A DNA stretch of 64,000 nucleotides, from NCBI GenBank assembly GCA_963781895.1, contig CAWAIM010000051.1, positions 1-64,000 of the forward strand, written 5' to 3'. The first letter of the stretch is position 1; each line of letters begins with the position of its first letter. The position numbers and the translations under genes are program-made. Shown piece by piece: positions 46,000-55,174 of this stretch. The DNA is from Roseiarcus sp963781895 (GTDB lineage Bacteria > Pseudomonadota > Alphaproteobacteria > Rhizobiales > Beijerinckiaceae). The notes beneath the pieces were generated by a model that saw only the letters and a list, made by a program, of their open reading frames with translations, did not search any database and was not told the origin of the DNA.

Positions 46000-46812
46000 G
46001 CCTCCCTCTCGCCGGTCGCGATCCTGGCGCAGAACGCGGCGATCGCGTCGAGCGTCTCCTGGGGCCGTTCGAGATGCGGCGAGTGGCGGCATCCTTCAAG
46101 GATCAGACTCTCGACCGGCGCGGGCGTGCGCGCTTCGATCGCGCGGATCTGCGCGATTGTTCCATATTGGTCGTCCGCGCCCTGGATGAGCAGCGCAGGG
46201 ACCCGCCAGCGATCGACGACCTCCTCGATGTTCCAGGCCTTGAAGCCGGGATCGAGCCACGCGCCGTTCCAGCCCGAGGAAGGCGCAGTCGACATCGGCG
46301 TGATATCGGGCGAGCTTGGCGCGCAGGCCGCCTGTCTCATAGGCGCGCTTGGCCTCGGCGATCGAGGCGAGGCCCGGCCCTTCGGCGAAGACGTGCGGCG
46401 CCATCAGCACGAGACCCTTGACGCGTTCGTCCACATGCTCGCCGGCGTAGATCGCGGCGATCGAGGCCCCGTCGCTGTGGCCGAACAGGAGCCCCCGCCG
46501 GAAGCCGATGACGTCGAGAACCGCCGGCAGGCTCGAGCGCGCCTCGCGGGTCATATAGTCGAGCGGACGCGGCAGATCGACCGGATCGGACTGTCCGTAG
46601 CCGGCGCGCGAATAGGCGAAGACGCCCCAGCCTGTCGCCGCCGCCAGCCTGGCCGGAAAGTCGCGCCACAGCGCGACGCAGCCGAGCCCTTCGTGCAGCA
46701 GGACGATGGTCGGCGCCGATTCGGGCGGCGGGCCGTAGGCGACCGCCTCGAGGCGCTTGCCGTCGGCGACGACGTTCGCGCCCGCGCCTTCAATCCAGGC
46801 GAACGTCGTCAT
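45996..46812 (-). CDS. Alpha/beta hydrolase (frame break at about 46274)
   Basis: The N-terminal part carries IVLLHEGLGCVALWRDFP and the nucleophile elbow LLFGHSDGASIAA. The frame breaks after HADVDCAF. The other frame gives GWNGAWLDPGFKAWNIEE, VPALLIQGADDQYGT and EGCRHSPHLERP with the catalytic His, ending at 45996. One extra G in CGGGCTGG on the gene strand explains the break. Corrected length is about 271 residues, normal for the family. It starts 13 bases after the amidohydrolase gene and overlaps the dehydrogenase gene, so it belongs to the CoA-ligase operon. Confidence 0.82.
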
Positions 46813-46825
46813 CGCGCGCGAGCCC

Positions 46826-47698
46826 TCACGCCGCGGCGTCGATCTTCAGCGCCCGGATCGCGTTCTCTTTCAGGATCAGGTCGTGAACCTCCGGCTTGAA
46901 GCCGGCCTCCTTGAAATCCTTGATCCAGCGGTCGGGCGCGATCAGCGGGAAATCCGAGCCGAACAGCATCTTGGTCTTGAGCTGGCTGTTGGCGTACTGA
47001 ACGAGCTGCGGCGGAAAATACTTCGGGCTCCAGCCGGAGAGGTCGATATAGACGTTCGGCTTGTGCAGGCAGACCGACAGCGCCTCGTCCTGCCACGGCC
47101 ACGACGGGTGGGCGATGATGATCGTCATGTCGGGGAAGTCGACGGCGACGTCGTCGATGTGGATCGGGTTCGAGTATTTGAGCCGCATGCCGCCGCCGCC
47201 CGGCATGCCCGTGCCGATCCCGGAATGGCCGCTGTGGAACAGCGCCGGCAGCTTGTGCTCGGCGATGACCTCGTAGAGATCGTAGGCCATGCGGTCGTTG
47301 GGGAAGAAGCCCTGCACGGTCGGATGAAACTTGAACCCCTTGATGACGCCCGCCTCGATGAGGTCGCGCGCCTCGCGCACGCCGATCTTGCCCTTGTGCG
47401 GATCGATGGAGGCGAAGGCCATCATCATGTCGGCGTTGGCGGCGGCGGCCTCGGCGACTTCCTCGTTCGGGATGCGCCGGTTGCCGATCTGAAACTCGCT
47501 GTCGACGGTGAACATGACGAGGCCGATCCTGCGCTCGCGGTAATAGGCGACCGTCTCGGCGATGGTCGGCCGCTTGCCGGCCTTGAAGTATTTGTTCGCG
47601 GCGTCCTCGTAGGGCTGCCAGAAGGCGTCCGCCGGCTGCCGGCAGGAGACTTCGGCGTGGGTGTGGACGTCGATGGCGACGAGGTCGTTGACGTTCAT
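46826..47698 (-). CDS. Amidohydrolase family 2 (decarboxylase/hydrolase-like) protein
   Basis: A 290-residue TIM-barrel metalloenzyme of the amidohydrolase 2 family, which includes aromatic-acid decarboxylases and lactone hydrolases. The first metal motif is H-x-H in VAIDVHTHAEV. GFKFHPTVQGF, LFHSGHSGIG and IIIAHPSWPWQDEAL give further His ligands, and the closing Asp is in LFGSDFPLI. The ATG overlaps the stop of the CoA-ligase gene (ATGA), so the two are coupled. An aromatic carboxylate or ring-cleavage product is a reasonable substrate class. Confidence 0.87.
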   Translation of the reverse strand: MNVNDLVAIDVHTHAEVSCRQPADAFWQPYEDAANKYFKAGKRPTIAETVAYYRERRIGLVMFTVDSEFQIGNRRIPNEEVAEAAAANADMMMAFASIDPHKGKIGVREARDLIEAGVIKGFKFHPTVQGFFPNDRMAYDLYEVIAEHKLPALFHSGHSGIGTGMPGGGGMRLKYSNPIHIDDVAVDFPDMTIIIAHPSWPWQDEALSVCLHKPNVYIDLSGWSPKYFPPQLVQYANSQLKTKMLFGSDFPLIAPDRWIKDFKEAGFKPEVHDLILKENAIRALKIDAAA

Positions 47699-49551
47699 GG
47701 TGCGGCTCTCTCCTTCAGGCGCTCCGAGATCACGCGCGGCGAGGGGGTCGGCGCGTAAAGCTCCTCGACCGTCGCCGCCCGGCGCTTGAGCGCGGCGCGC
47801 TGGTTGATCGAACCTTTGTCGGTCAGTTCCCCGGTGTCGAGCGAGGGCGGATCGTCCAACAGGATGATGCGCGCGAAGCGGCCCGAACTTCCGCCCGCGG
47901 CCTTGTTGAAATCGGCCAGCAGGCTGGCGAATTTCGCCCGCACGGCTTCGCTCGCCAGCACCTCGGCGGCGCTCGCCTCGCCGTCCGATCCGCCCGCCAG
48001 CTCGCGGCACGCCGCGAGGTTCGGAACGACGAGCGCCGCCGCATCGTCGCGGTCGTGCCCGGCCACCACGACGTCGGTGACGAAGGGCGCGCAATGGGCG
48101 ACGAACCTCGCCCTCAGCGGACCGACGCTGACCCAGGTGCCGGTGGCGAGCTTGAAGTCCTCGGCCACGCGCCCGTCGAACAGGAAGCCGAGTTCCGGAT
48201 CGCTTTCGTCGACGAATCGCAACGCGTCGCCGAAACAATAATAGCCCTCCTCGTCGAAGGCCGCCTTGGTCAGTTCCGGCTGGCGCCAGTAACCGGGCAT
48301 GACGCTGGGGCTCTTCAGCCGCGCCTCGAGCTTGCCGGCGTTGGGGACGAGCTTGACCTCGACGCCCGGATTGGGAATGCCGACGACGCCCGGCCGCCGC
48401 GCGCGTTCCGTCACGCTGATCGCGGACGGGCCGGTCTCGGTCGAGCCGAACGAGGTCAGCATCGGAACGGCCTCGCCGACCGTCGCCACGCCAAGCCGCT
48501 CGAACTCCTCGCGGACAAAGGGCGAGAGCGCCGCGCCGGCGTAGCAGAAGGATTGCAGCCTGCCGAACAGGCTGCGGCGCAATGGCTCGTCGGCCTGGAG
48601 ATAGGGCAGCAGCATCTCGAAGCCTCTCGGCACGTTGTAATAGACGGTCGGCGAGACCTCGCGCAGGTTGCGCACGGTCTCCTCGATCGCGCCCGGCAGC
48701 GGCCTGCCGCCGTCGATGTAGAACGAGCCGCCGTTGGACAGCACGAGATTGAAATTGTTGTTGCCGCCGAACGTGTGGCTCCACGGCAGCCAGTCGATCA
48801 GCACCGGCGGCTCGGCGCCGTAGCTCGGATTGACGGCGCGGACCATCGCCTGGTTCGAGGTCATCATGCGCTGCGTGTTGATGACGCCCTTGGGCGTGCC
48901 GGTCGAGCCGGACGTGAACAGCAGCTTGGCGATCGTATCCGGCCCGACCTTCGCCTGGGCGGCGTCGACTTCCGGTCCGGCCGGCTTCGCCAGCAGCGCT
49001 TCGAGCAAGGTCGACGGGCGGGACGCCGGCGGATTCGCGCGCGCGACGATCTCCGCGTCCCTCGGCGCGGCCGCCTCGAGCGCCGCGGCGAAGGCTGAGC
49101 CGTCGTCGACGAACACGAGTCCCGGCGTCAGGATGGCGAGGATCGCCTTGAGCTTGGCGAAATCCTTGGCGACCAGCGAATAGGGAGCCGAGACGGGCGC
49201 GTAGGGCACGCCGGCGATCATGGCGCCGAGCCCGACGAGCGCGTGGTCGACGCTGTTGCCGGACAGGATCGCGACCGGCCGCTCGACGCTCAGGCCGCGG
49301 TCGATCAGACCTTGCGCGACGCTGCGCGCCGCCTCGCGCGCCTGGGCGTAGGTCAGCTTGCGCCAGCCCTCGCCCGAGCGCTCGGCGAGAAACACCCGGT
49401 CGGGCGCGAGCCTGGCCCAATGGTCGAGCCAGTCGGTCATCGCGTCAGGATGGGCGGCCAACGGATGGGGAGAGCGCGCCAGCATCGTCCCGTCGGAGCG
49501 GCGCTCGACGGTCACCTCCGGCGGACCGAAGGTCAGCCTGATCCGTGTCAT
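47695..49551 (-). CDS. Feruloyl-CoA-synthetase-like acid-CoA ligase
   Basis: The 618-residue adenylate-forming enzyme has the phosphate-binding motif LLFTSGSTGTPKGVINTQRM (near 200), the A5 motif TSFGSTETGP, and an adenosine-binding block LDTGELTDKGSINQR near the end. The length and N-terminal layout match feruloyl-CoA synthetase and related aryl-CoA ligases, longer than common acyl-CoA ligases. It activates a carboxylic acid with ATP and CoA. GAGGAGACC before the ATG at 49551 is a good start signal. It heads a coupled four-gene operon. Confidence 0.87.
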   Translation of the reverse strand: MTRIRLTFGPPEVTVERRSDGTMLARSPHPLAAHPDAMTDWLDHWARLAPDRVFLAERSGEGWRKLTYAQAREAARSVAQGLIDRGLSVERPVAILSGNSVDHALVGLGAMIAGVPYAPVSAPYSLVAKDFAKLKAILAILTPGLVFVDDGSAFAAALEAAAPRDAEIVARANPPASRPSTLLEALLAKPAGPEVDAAQAKVGPDTIAKLLFTSGSTGTPKGVINTQRMMTSNQAMVRAVNPSYGAEPPVLIDWLPWSHTFGGNNNFNLVLSNGGSFYIDGGRPLPGAIEETVRNLREVSPTVYYNVPRGFEMLLPYLQADEPLRRSLFGRLQSFCYAGAALSPFVREEFERLGVATVGEAVPMLTSFGSTETGPSAISVTERARRPGVVGIPNPGVEVKLVPNAGKLEARLKSPSVMPGYWRQPELTKAAFDEEGYYCFGDALRFVDESDPELGFLFDGRVAEDFKLATGTWVSVGPLRARFVAHCAPFVTDVVVAGHDRDDAAALVVPNLAACRELAGGSDGEASAAEVLASEAVRAKFASLLADFNKAAGGSSGRFARIILLDDPPSLDTGELTDKGSINQRAALKRRAATVEELYAPTPSPRVISERLKERAAP

Positions 49552-49728
49552 GGTCTCCTCCCGCGCCGCCGAGCGGCGTCCGGCCGCCTGCGCCTCGTTC
49601 AACGGCAATGGCAAGGAAAGTCTCCCGGCTGATAAAATCAAGGGCCCGGCGCCGAAATCATGGGACCTCGGCGGGCTTAGCCGCCATGCCCCATGATGCG
49701 GCCGGCGCCAGGCGAGGCCTCGCATAAG

Positions 49729-49754
49729 GAAAGACCGCCTCGCGGCGGTCTTTC
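49729..49754 (-). terminator. Bidirectional-looking hairpin terminator
   Basis: An 11-base-pair stem, GAAAGACCGCC / GGCGGTCTTTC, with a four-base TCGC loop. It lies 24 bases beyond the PEP-CTERM gene's stop and before the CoA-ligase gene on the same strand. The stem ends in a short T run, so the call rests mainly on position and stem strength. Confidence 0.65.
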
Positions 49755-49777
49755 GAAGCGAAAAGCAGCGCTGAGGA

Positions 49778-50479
49778 TCAGGCGGCGGAAAGGGCAGGGG
49801 CCCCGCTCTTGGCCTTGCGATGCCGGGCAAAACCAAGACCGGCGAAGCCGAGGATGATCATGGCCCAGGTGGATGGCTCTGGGGTGCCAAAAGCGACGCC
49901 TCCCACGTAATCGTATGTGTAGTTGGCGTCGGCGACAGCGACGCCATATGTTAGTGACGAGGCTGGCGCCCCGGGGAAAACGCCGTTGCTCCAAAGATCA
50001 ACAACGTCTCCGTTCGAAATCGTAAACATTACGCCATACACATCCAATAGGCCGCCGGAAGCCGGGTAGTCTGTACATACGATCGGAGATCCGTCCGGAT
50101 AGAATGTATTGTCGTATGATAGCGCCGGGCTTGCTTGAGAGGCAGGCGGCGAGGGCACCCCGTTGACAATAGAATAAAGACTGAAGTCTGGGGCGGTAAC
50201 GTTAACTGGCAGGGGAACCACCGGGTTGATCGCATGCAACCCGGTGATCGTCGCGTTGACGATGTCTGGCTTGCCGTTGAGGCCCGTATTTGTGTCCGAA
50301 AATACGCCGGTGATGCCTGTGATCGGGTCGGCGCCGCCGGGCGCCGGCGAATAGGTGAGCGTACCGTGGGCGCTGACGCCCGGGCCGGTGAACCAGAAGC
50401 TGACCGTATTGGCCTGTGCCTGCTGAGCGATGGTCAGCGCCCCGACCAAGGGCAGAATAGTCAAAATCTTGCGTCTCAT
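49778..50479 (-). CDS. PEP-CTERM sorted exported protein
   Basis: A 233-residue exported protein. It has an N-terminal Sec signal (MRRKILTILPLVGALTIAQ, cleavage after AQA). The C-terminal sorting tail PEPSTWAMIILGFAGLGFAR plus a basic end is the form common in alphaproteobacteria and is recognised by an exosortase. The body (about 24-195) is Gly/Ser/Thr/Asn/Pro-rich, beta-like, and has no known domain. I placed the start at 50479 because earlier codons lack a signal and the AAGGGG there fits. No exosortase gene is in the window. It likely ends up in the outer envelope or extracellular matrix. Confidence 0.88.
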   Translation of the reverse strand: MRRKILTILPLVGALTIAQQAQANTVSFWFTGPGVSAHGTLTYSPAPGGADPITGITGVFSDTNTGLNGKPDIVNATITGLHAINPVVPLPVNVTAPDFSLYSIVNGVPSPPASQASPALSYDNTFYPDGSPIVCTDYPASGGLLDVYGVMFTISNGDVVDLWSNGVFPGAPASSLTYGVAVADANYTYDYVGGVAFGTPEPSTWAMIILGFAGLGFARHRKAKSGAPALSAA

Positions 50480-50791
50480 CGTGGCGTTCCCCTTTGAATT
50501 CACTCTCTGCCGGACAGGATTCGCTGTGTCCCTTACGGCACGGCCCATATTGATGGCCAAATTTGTCGCCGTCAATTGTGGCTAATACGACCGGCCCTTC
50601 GGTCATGCCGAAGCGGCGTCGGCGCCGACCGTCGGCGCTGGCCGCGGCCTCATCCATTGAATAAGCTTTCGGTCGGGCGTCTTGGCGGGGGCTGATCACG
50701 CCGTAATGGAACAGGCGCTCCACGGCGACGTGGCGCGGCCCATCCAGTCGGATGCGCCCTTGAAGGCATGGAATTGGCCGGAGGAAAGGGA
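50480..50791. other. Divergent promoter region of the PEP-CTERM and collagen-like genes
   Basis: About 310 bases separate two divergent cell-surface protein genes. The stretch has an AT-richer part near 50550-50590 that could hold promoters. No gene or repeat was seen. Confidence 0.4.
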
Positions 50792-51559
50792 ATGCGAACA
50801 TCGATCGCCAGTCTAGCCCTCGTCGCGCTATTGGCTGTCTCGGGGTGCTCAAAGGAATCCCAGGGACCGTCTGGACCGCAAGGGCCCGCGGGGCCGGCGG
50901 GACCGCAAGGGCCCAAAGGCGAGACGGGCGCCGCAGGGCCGGCGGGGCCGCAAGGACCCAAGGGCGAGACGGGCGCCGCAGGGCCGGCCGGACCGCAAGG
51001 ACCCAAGGGCGAGATGGGCGCCGCAGGACCGGCGGGGCCGCAGGGGCCGCGGGGCGAACTCGGACCCGCAGGGCCGCAGGGCGAGGCGGGAGCCGCGGGA
51101 GCGCAGGGACCGAAGGGCGAGACGGGCGCCGCGGGACCGCAAGGAGCGCAAGGGCCGAAGGGCGAGACGGGCGCCGCAGTACAGCAAGGAGCGCAAGGGT
51201 CGAAGGGCGAGACTGGCGCCCCAGGACCGCAAGGGCCGCAAGGACCGAAGGGCGAGACGGGCGCCGCAGGACCGCAAGGGCCGCAAGGACCGAAGGGCGA
51301 GACGGGCGCCGCGGGACCGGCGGGGCCGCAGGGACCGAAGGGCGAGAGGGGCGCCGCGGGACCGCCAGGACCGACCGGGGCCGGCGCCGTTCTTCGAGCG
51401 ATCACCGGCCAAATGCAGGCCGCGTGCGGCGCCAACGAAATCATGATCAGCGCTTACTGCACCGGCGAAGGCAGCACGCTGCATATCAACAAGACCATCG
51501 GCGCAAGTTGCGAAGGCTCGCAAAGCAATACGGTCGTGGTCGTCTGCGCGGAGCGGTAA
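50792..51559 (+). CDS. Collagen-like lipoprotein
   Basis: A 255-residue lipoprotein: signal with lipobox LAVSGC (Cys about 19), then residues 25-198 form 58 consecutive G-X-Y triplets, and a 57-residue C-terminal head with four Cys follows. The triplets are built from GPQGPKGETGAAGPA units rich in Pro, with Lys/Glu in charged positions, as in bacterial collagen-like proteins that trimerise into a triple helix. One interruption occurs (Val for Gly in GAA-VQQ). GGAGG precedes the ATG at 50792. It is probably anchored in the outer membrane and exposed to the surface. Its ligand is unknown. Confidence 0.9.
   Translation: MRTSIASLALVALLAVSGCSKESQGPSGPQGPAGPAGPQGPKGETGAAGPAGPQGPKGETGAAGPAGPQGPKGEMGAAGPAGPQGPRGELGPAGPQGEAGAAGAQGPKGETGAAGPQGAQGPKGETGAAVQQGAQGSKGETGAPGPQGPQGPKGETGAAGPQGPQGPKGETGAAGPAGPQGPKGERGAAGPPGPTGAGAVLRAITGQMQAACGANEIMISAYCTGEGSTLHINKTIGASCEGSQSNTVVVVCAER
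50864..51385 (+). repeat. In-gene tandem repeat encoding G-X-Y triplets
   Basis: A GC-rich direct repeat with units of about 45 bases, for example GGACCGAAGGGCGAGACGGG, repeated with small changes. It explains the long antisense open frames on the other strand. It is a likely site of length variation. Confidence 0.85.
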
Positions 51560-51748
51560 TCGGCGAAATACGGGATCGAAGCGACGGCTCTCGATCCCCT
51601 TCGCAGGCAATCTTTCGCTCCGCCGCGCGGGGACATGCGCCGCTGGCGCGCGCCGGTGCGGGCGAAGGCGGGATAGCGGAGGTCGTCGAGAGCTTTCGCT
51701 TCGCCGCCAATCGTGTCACGGTCTGTCGGCTGCTCCAGGGAGGCGTTC

Positions 51749-52204
51749 ATGCAGGCCGTCGCGTTCAAAGCCGGAGACACGATCATCTCCGAGGGTGAGG
51801 AGGGCAATACCGCGTTCTTCATCGTTACTGGATCGGTCGAGGTCTGCATCGGTCAGGGCGCCAAGGCCAGGACCGTCGGAACGCTGAAGACGGGCGAAGT
51901 GTTCGGCGAAATGTGCCTGATCGAGCCCGGGCCGCGATCCGCCACGGTCAAGGCGGCGACCGACGTGGAATGCCTCGCCGCCTCCTACGAGGAGTTCATC
52001 GCCGCGATCGAGGATTACCCGGAGCGCGCGGTCGGGTTCATGAAGACGCTGGTGCGGCGGCTCCGCCAGATGAACGATCTGATGGAGAGCGTGGGCCCCG
52101 ACAGGCGCGGGCTTCGCCGGAGGATTCGCGATTGGCAGAAGTCGGTGGAGCCGTTCGATCTCGACCCCGACGTGTCCGCCCTTTCCTGGACGATGCTGTG
52201 GTGA
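51749..52204 (+). CDS. Cyclic-nucleotide-binding domain protein
   Basis: A 151-residue protein that is essentially one CRP-type cNMP-binding domain. It shows GDTIISEGEEGNTAFFIVTG, the phosphate-binding cassette LKTGEVFGEMCLIEPGPRSA, and a final helix with FMKTLVRRLRQMNDLM. It has no DNA-binding domain, so it is not a CRP regulator. It may sense cAMP or cGMP and act on a partner, or serve as a stand-alone regulator. CAGGGAGG precedes the ATG at 51749. Neighbours do not reveal a partner. Confidence 0.87.
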   Translation: MQAVAFKAGDTIISEGEEGNTAFFIVTGSVEVCIGQGAKARTVGTLKTGEVFGEMCLIEPGPRSATVKAATDVECLAASYEEFIAAIEDYPERAVGFMKTLVRRLRQMNDLMESVGPDRRGLRRRIRDWQKSVEPFDLDPDVSALSWTMLW

Positions 52205-52356
52205 TCCCTCGGACGGCGCCGCGTGGATGGCCGGTTTGCCTCGCCTGAGCGGGGCGCCGATCGGCCAGCGTCGATTTCTCGAGGCGGCGATCGCATCAAC
52301 GACGTCGGCCTGGGACGTTGGAGCAGGCGATCAAGTCGATCAGCCGCTGACGCCGC

Positions 52357-53158
52357 CTATGGGACCACCGCTAAGGGACCATCGAGATGGCGAAGCGCTT
52401 CCCACGACGGCGCGCTCGACACCCGGATCGCGCCGTCGAGCGGCCGGTCGAATTCGATGATGATGTAGATGGCCGAGGCGAACGACAGCGCGCCGAAAAC
52501 GATTGCCGTCTGGACGACGACCTTGCGCGGCGCGAGGAGGCCCAACGCGGCGAAAATAATGGCGAGCCAAGCCGTCGCGCCGATCAGAAGCGGCCAGGAG
52601 ATCCTGTCGCGCTCGGAATCGACGACCAGCCGCCTTTGCTGCAGCGTCTCGGACATTGTCGACTTGAGCGCGACGGCCAACTGGCGGTGGTAGGGCTCGG
52701 TCGGCTCGAGCTTTTGAATGGCGGCGTCGACGGCGGCGAGCAGTTCGCCGGGAGGCATCGGCGCGATGTCCACATTGTATTCTGCGGTTGGATCGGCCCC
52801 CGTCGGAGGCGTCTCGTCGGGCCAGGTTTGGGCGATCTCGGCGGCGAGATAGGCGCGCAGCTTCGCCTGGATCGGGGACCGCCTCCTCGCCGTACTCGCG
52901 CAGCCCCGTCTCGAGCTGGGTGATGTCCCCGGTGAGGGCCGTGAGCCGGCTGTCGAAAGTTTCAAAGGATCCCTTCACCTCGGAAATCACCAGCCCGAAC
53001 AGCAGCGCCGTGAAAAGCACGAGAATGGAAATGACCAAAAGTCCGGCCTCGCGCCAAGTTCTCCGGCCTTCCTCGGGCGCCGCGCGCAGATACTTGCCGA
53101 TCGCGTTGGCGGAAAGCATAACCACGACAATAGCAGACGCAACTACGGTGTCGGACAT
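52357..53158 (-). CDS. DUF4239 (bestrophin-like) membrane protein, frame break at about 52875
   Basis: The N-terminal half has two hydrophobic segments (about 4-25 and 36-60), then ETFDSRLTALTGDITQLETG. The frame breaks after YGEEAV. The other frame continues with PIQAKLRAYLAAEIAQTWPD, two more helices around 52440-52600, and FDRPLDGAIRVSSAPSWEAL, a closing typical of DUF4239. One extra C in a CCCC run before GATCC explains the break. Four membrane helices fit a channel- or transporter-like protein of unknown function. Confidence 0.72.
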
Positions 53159-53679
53159 GTCCTATCTTCGCCTGAACGTGGCCATTTTGCAAGAGGAGTT
53201 AATTTAGAGGGTTAAATTGAAAGTACTCTCCGCGAGTTTCGCCCGGATGAGCCTCGAGCCTTTGGTCGAGCACGCCAAGGCTTGCGGCGTATCGCGCGGA
53301 CGATCGAGATGTCGGAAGTCGCCGAGCGCCTGCAAAAGCTCGAGGCGAGTGTCGGCGAAAACAAGGACCCTCGATGAAATCTCGATCAACGAGCCGACTT
53401 GAGAAGTTGGACCAAGCAATGAAGTCAAAAAGCCGCATTTTGTACGCAACGATAGAATTTCCGACCGGTAATCGGCGACGCGGCCAAGACTGGATTTCCT
53501 GGTTTTCGGCTCGGCGTCGCCCGGCCGCTTCCTTGTCGGGCCAGTCGATGTCGGCTGCCGCCTGGTCGGCGTCCAGCGCAGGCTGCGCCGACGCCGTCAT
53601 TTCGAAGCCTTGGGACCGCCCGCGCCGAGTTCCGCTCTGTTGTCTTCCATGGCGTTGCTTGGCTTCATCGCCGTCAAAG
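53159..53679. other. Gene-poor stretch with a possible relic
   Basis: No confident gene. On the plus strand a short piece ending at 53376 reads RTIEMSEVAERLQKLEASVG with a natural-looking acidic tail, like the end of a small coiled-coil protein, while its likely N terminus (from TTG 53217) is in another frame. It may be a small gene with one more frame break, or a relic. Confidence 0.35.
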
Positions 53680-54868
53680 TCATGGCGATATTTCGAGCGC
53701 CAAGGCTATGCCCTGGCCGCCGCCGATGCACAGCGTGACGACGCCGCGCGTCAGCCCGTCGCGCTTCATCGAATGCAGCAGCCGCGTCGTCAGGACCGCG
53801 CCCGTCGCCCCGATCGGATGCCCGTGGGCGATGGCCCCGCCTTCGACGTTGACGATGTCTTCGGCCAAGCCGAGTTCGCGCGTGACGGCCAGCACGATCG
53901 CGGCGAAGGCTTCGTTGATCTCGATCCGCTCGATGTCGGCGATCGCCCATCCGGCCCGCCCCAGCGCCTGACGCACGGCGGGGACCGGACCGATCCCGAA
54001 CATTCCGGGCTCGACCGCGCCGACGCCATAGGCGACGAGCCGGGCCATCGGCGCGAGGCCATTGGCCTCGGCGAAGCCGCGTTCGGCGACCACCATCGCC
54101 GCGGCGCCGCTATTGAGGCCCGGCGCGTTGCCCGCCGTGATCGTTCCGTCCTTGCGGAACGCCGGCTTGAGCTTCGCCAGGCTTTCGAGCGTCGTGTCGG
54201 GCCGATTGTGCTCATCCCGTGCCGAACCGCTCCGGGCCTTTCCGGCCCTTGACCTCGACGGGAACGATCTCCGCGTCGAACTTGCCGGCCGCCTGCGCCG
54301 CCGAAAAGGCTTGCTGCGAGCGCGCCGCCCAGCGGTCCTGGTCCGCGCGGCTGATCTGGCGACTGGCGACGAGATCCTCGGTGTGCCAGCCGGAATGCTG
54401 GTCGGAGAAGGCGTCGTTGAGACCGTCGCGCAGCATCGAATCGTAGATTTTCGCGTCGCCCATCCGGTAGCCCCAGCGGCCGCCCGCCATGAGGTAGGGG
54501 GCGGCGTCCATGTTCTCCATGCCGCCGGCGACGCCGGCGTCGGCGAAGCCGAGCCAGATTTCCTGCGCCAGCGAGGCGATCGCCTGGGCGCCGGAGCCGC
54601 AGACCCGGTTCACGGTCATGGCCGGAACATCGACTGGCGCGCCGCCGTGGATCGCGGCCTGGCGGGCCGGGTTCATCTTGTTGCCGGCCTGGATCACGTT
54701 GCCCATGACCACGGCGTTCAGGCGGCTCGGATCGAGCTTCGATCGCCGCAGCGTCTCGCGCACGACCGCCGCGCCGAGATCCACCGCCGGCGTCGTCTTG
54801 AGGCTTCCATCATAAGTGCCGATCGCGGTTCTGACCGGCTGGCAAACGACGACTTCCCGCTTCGACAT
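53680..54868 (-). CDS. Acetyl-CoA C-acetyltransferase (PhaA/AtoB type), frame break at about 54217
   Basis: Thiolase of about 396 residues once corrected. The first frame has the active-site Cys in MTVNRVCGSGAQAI and MENMDAAPYLM. The frame ends early at GPERFGTG. The next frame resumes as DEHNRPDTTLESLAKL and carries ITAGNAPGLNSGAAAMV, INEAFAAIVLAV, HGHPIGATGA and VVTLCIGGGQG with the second Cys. An extra G in ACGGGATG accounts for it. It condenses two acetyl-CoA, as in polyhydroxybutyrate synthesis or ketogenesis. phaB and phaC are not in the window. Confidence 0.86.
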
Positions 54869-55174
54869 GATTCACCTCGTCACTGACCGGCGCATGTACC
54901 ATGCGTCCGCCGGAAGCCGCATTGATGCAGATCACGCCGGCATTTGATATCGTCCGTCCAGAATTCAAGTGCGCCGATCGCGGCGAGAAAGCCCGAGCGC
55001 GGTTGGACCTGCGCGGCGGCGTCGGGCTGTGAATTCGGCGCCGTGGTCCAACGCCGATCGTTTGAAAGAGGCGACGGACCTGTTGTCGTGGGAGTATTGG
55101 GCTCCGAAGCGCCATACGATAAGCAGCGCAGCTCGGCGCGTTGCGGTCGGAGCGCGCGCAGAGCGACGGAGACA

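Noticed and set aside
37327..46812. Treating the frameshifted genes here as true pseudogenes
   Set aside because: Every break is a single extra base, the rest of each protein keeps its catalytic residues, and the number of breaks in neighbouring housekeeping-type genes is implausibly high for natural decay.
50650..51444. Proline-rich minus-strand protein opposite the collagen-like gene
   Set aside because: It is the mirror of the G-X-Y repeat; the plus strand has a lipobox signal, ribosome binding site and Cys-rich head.
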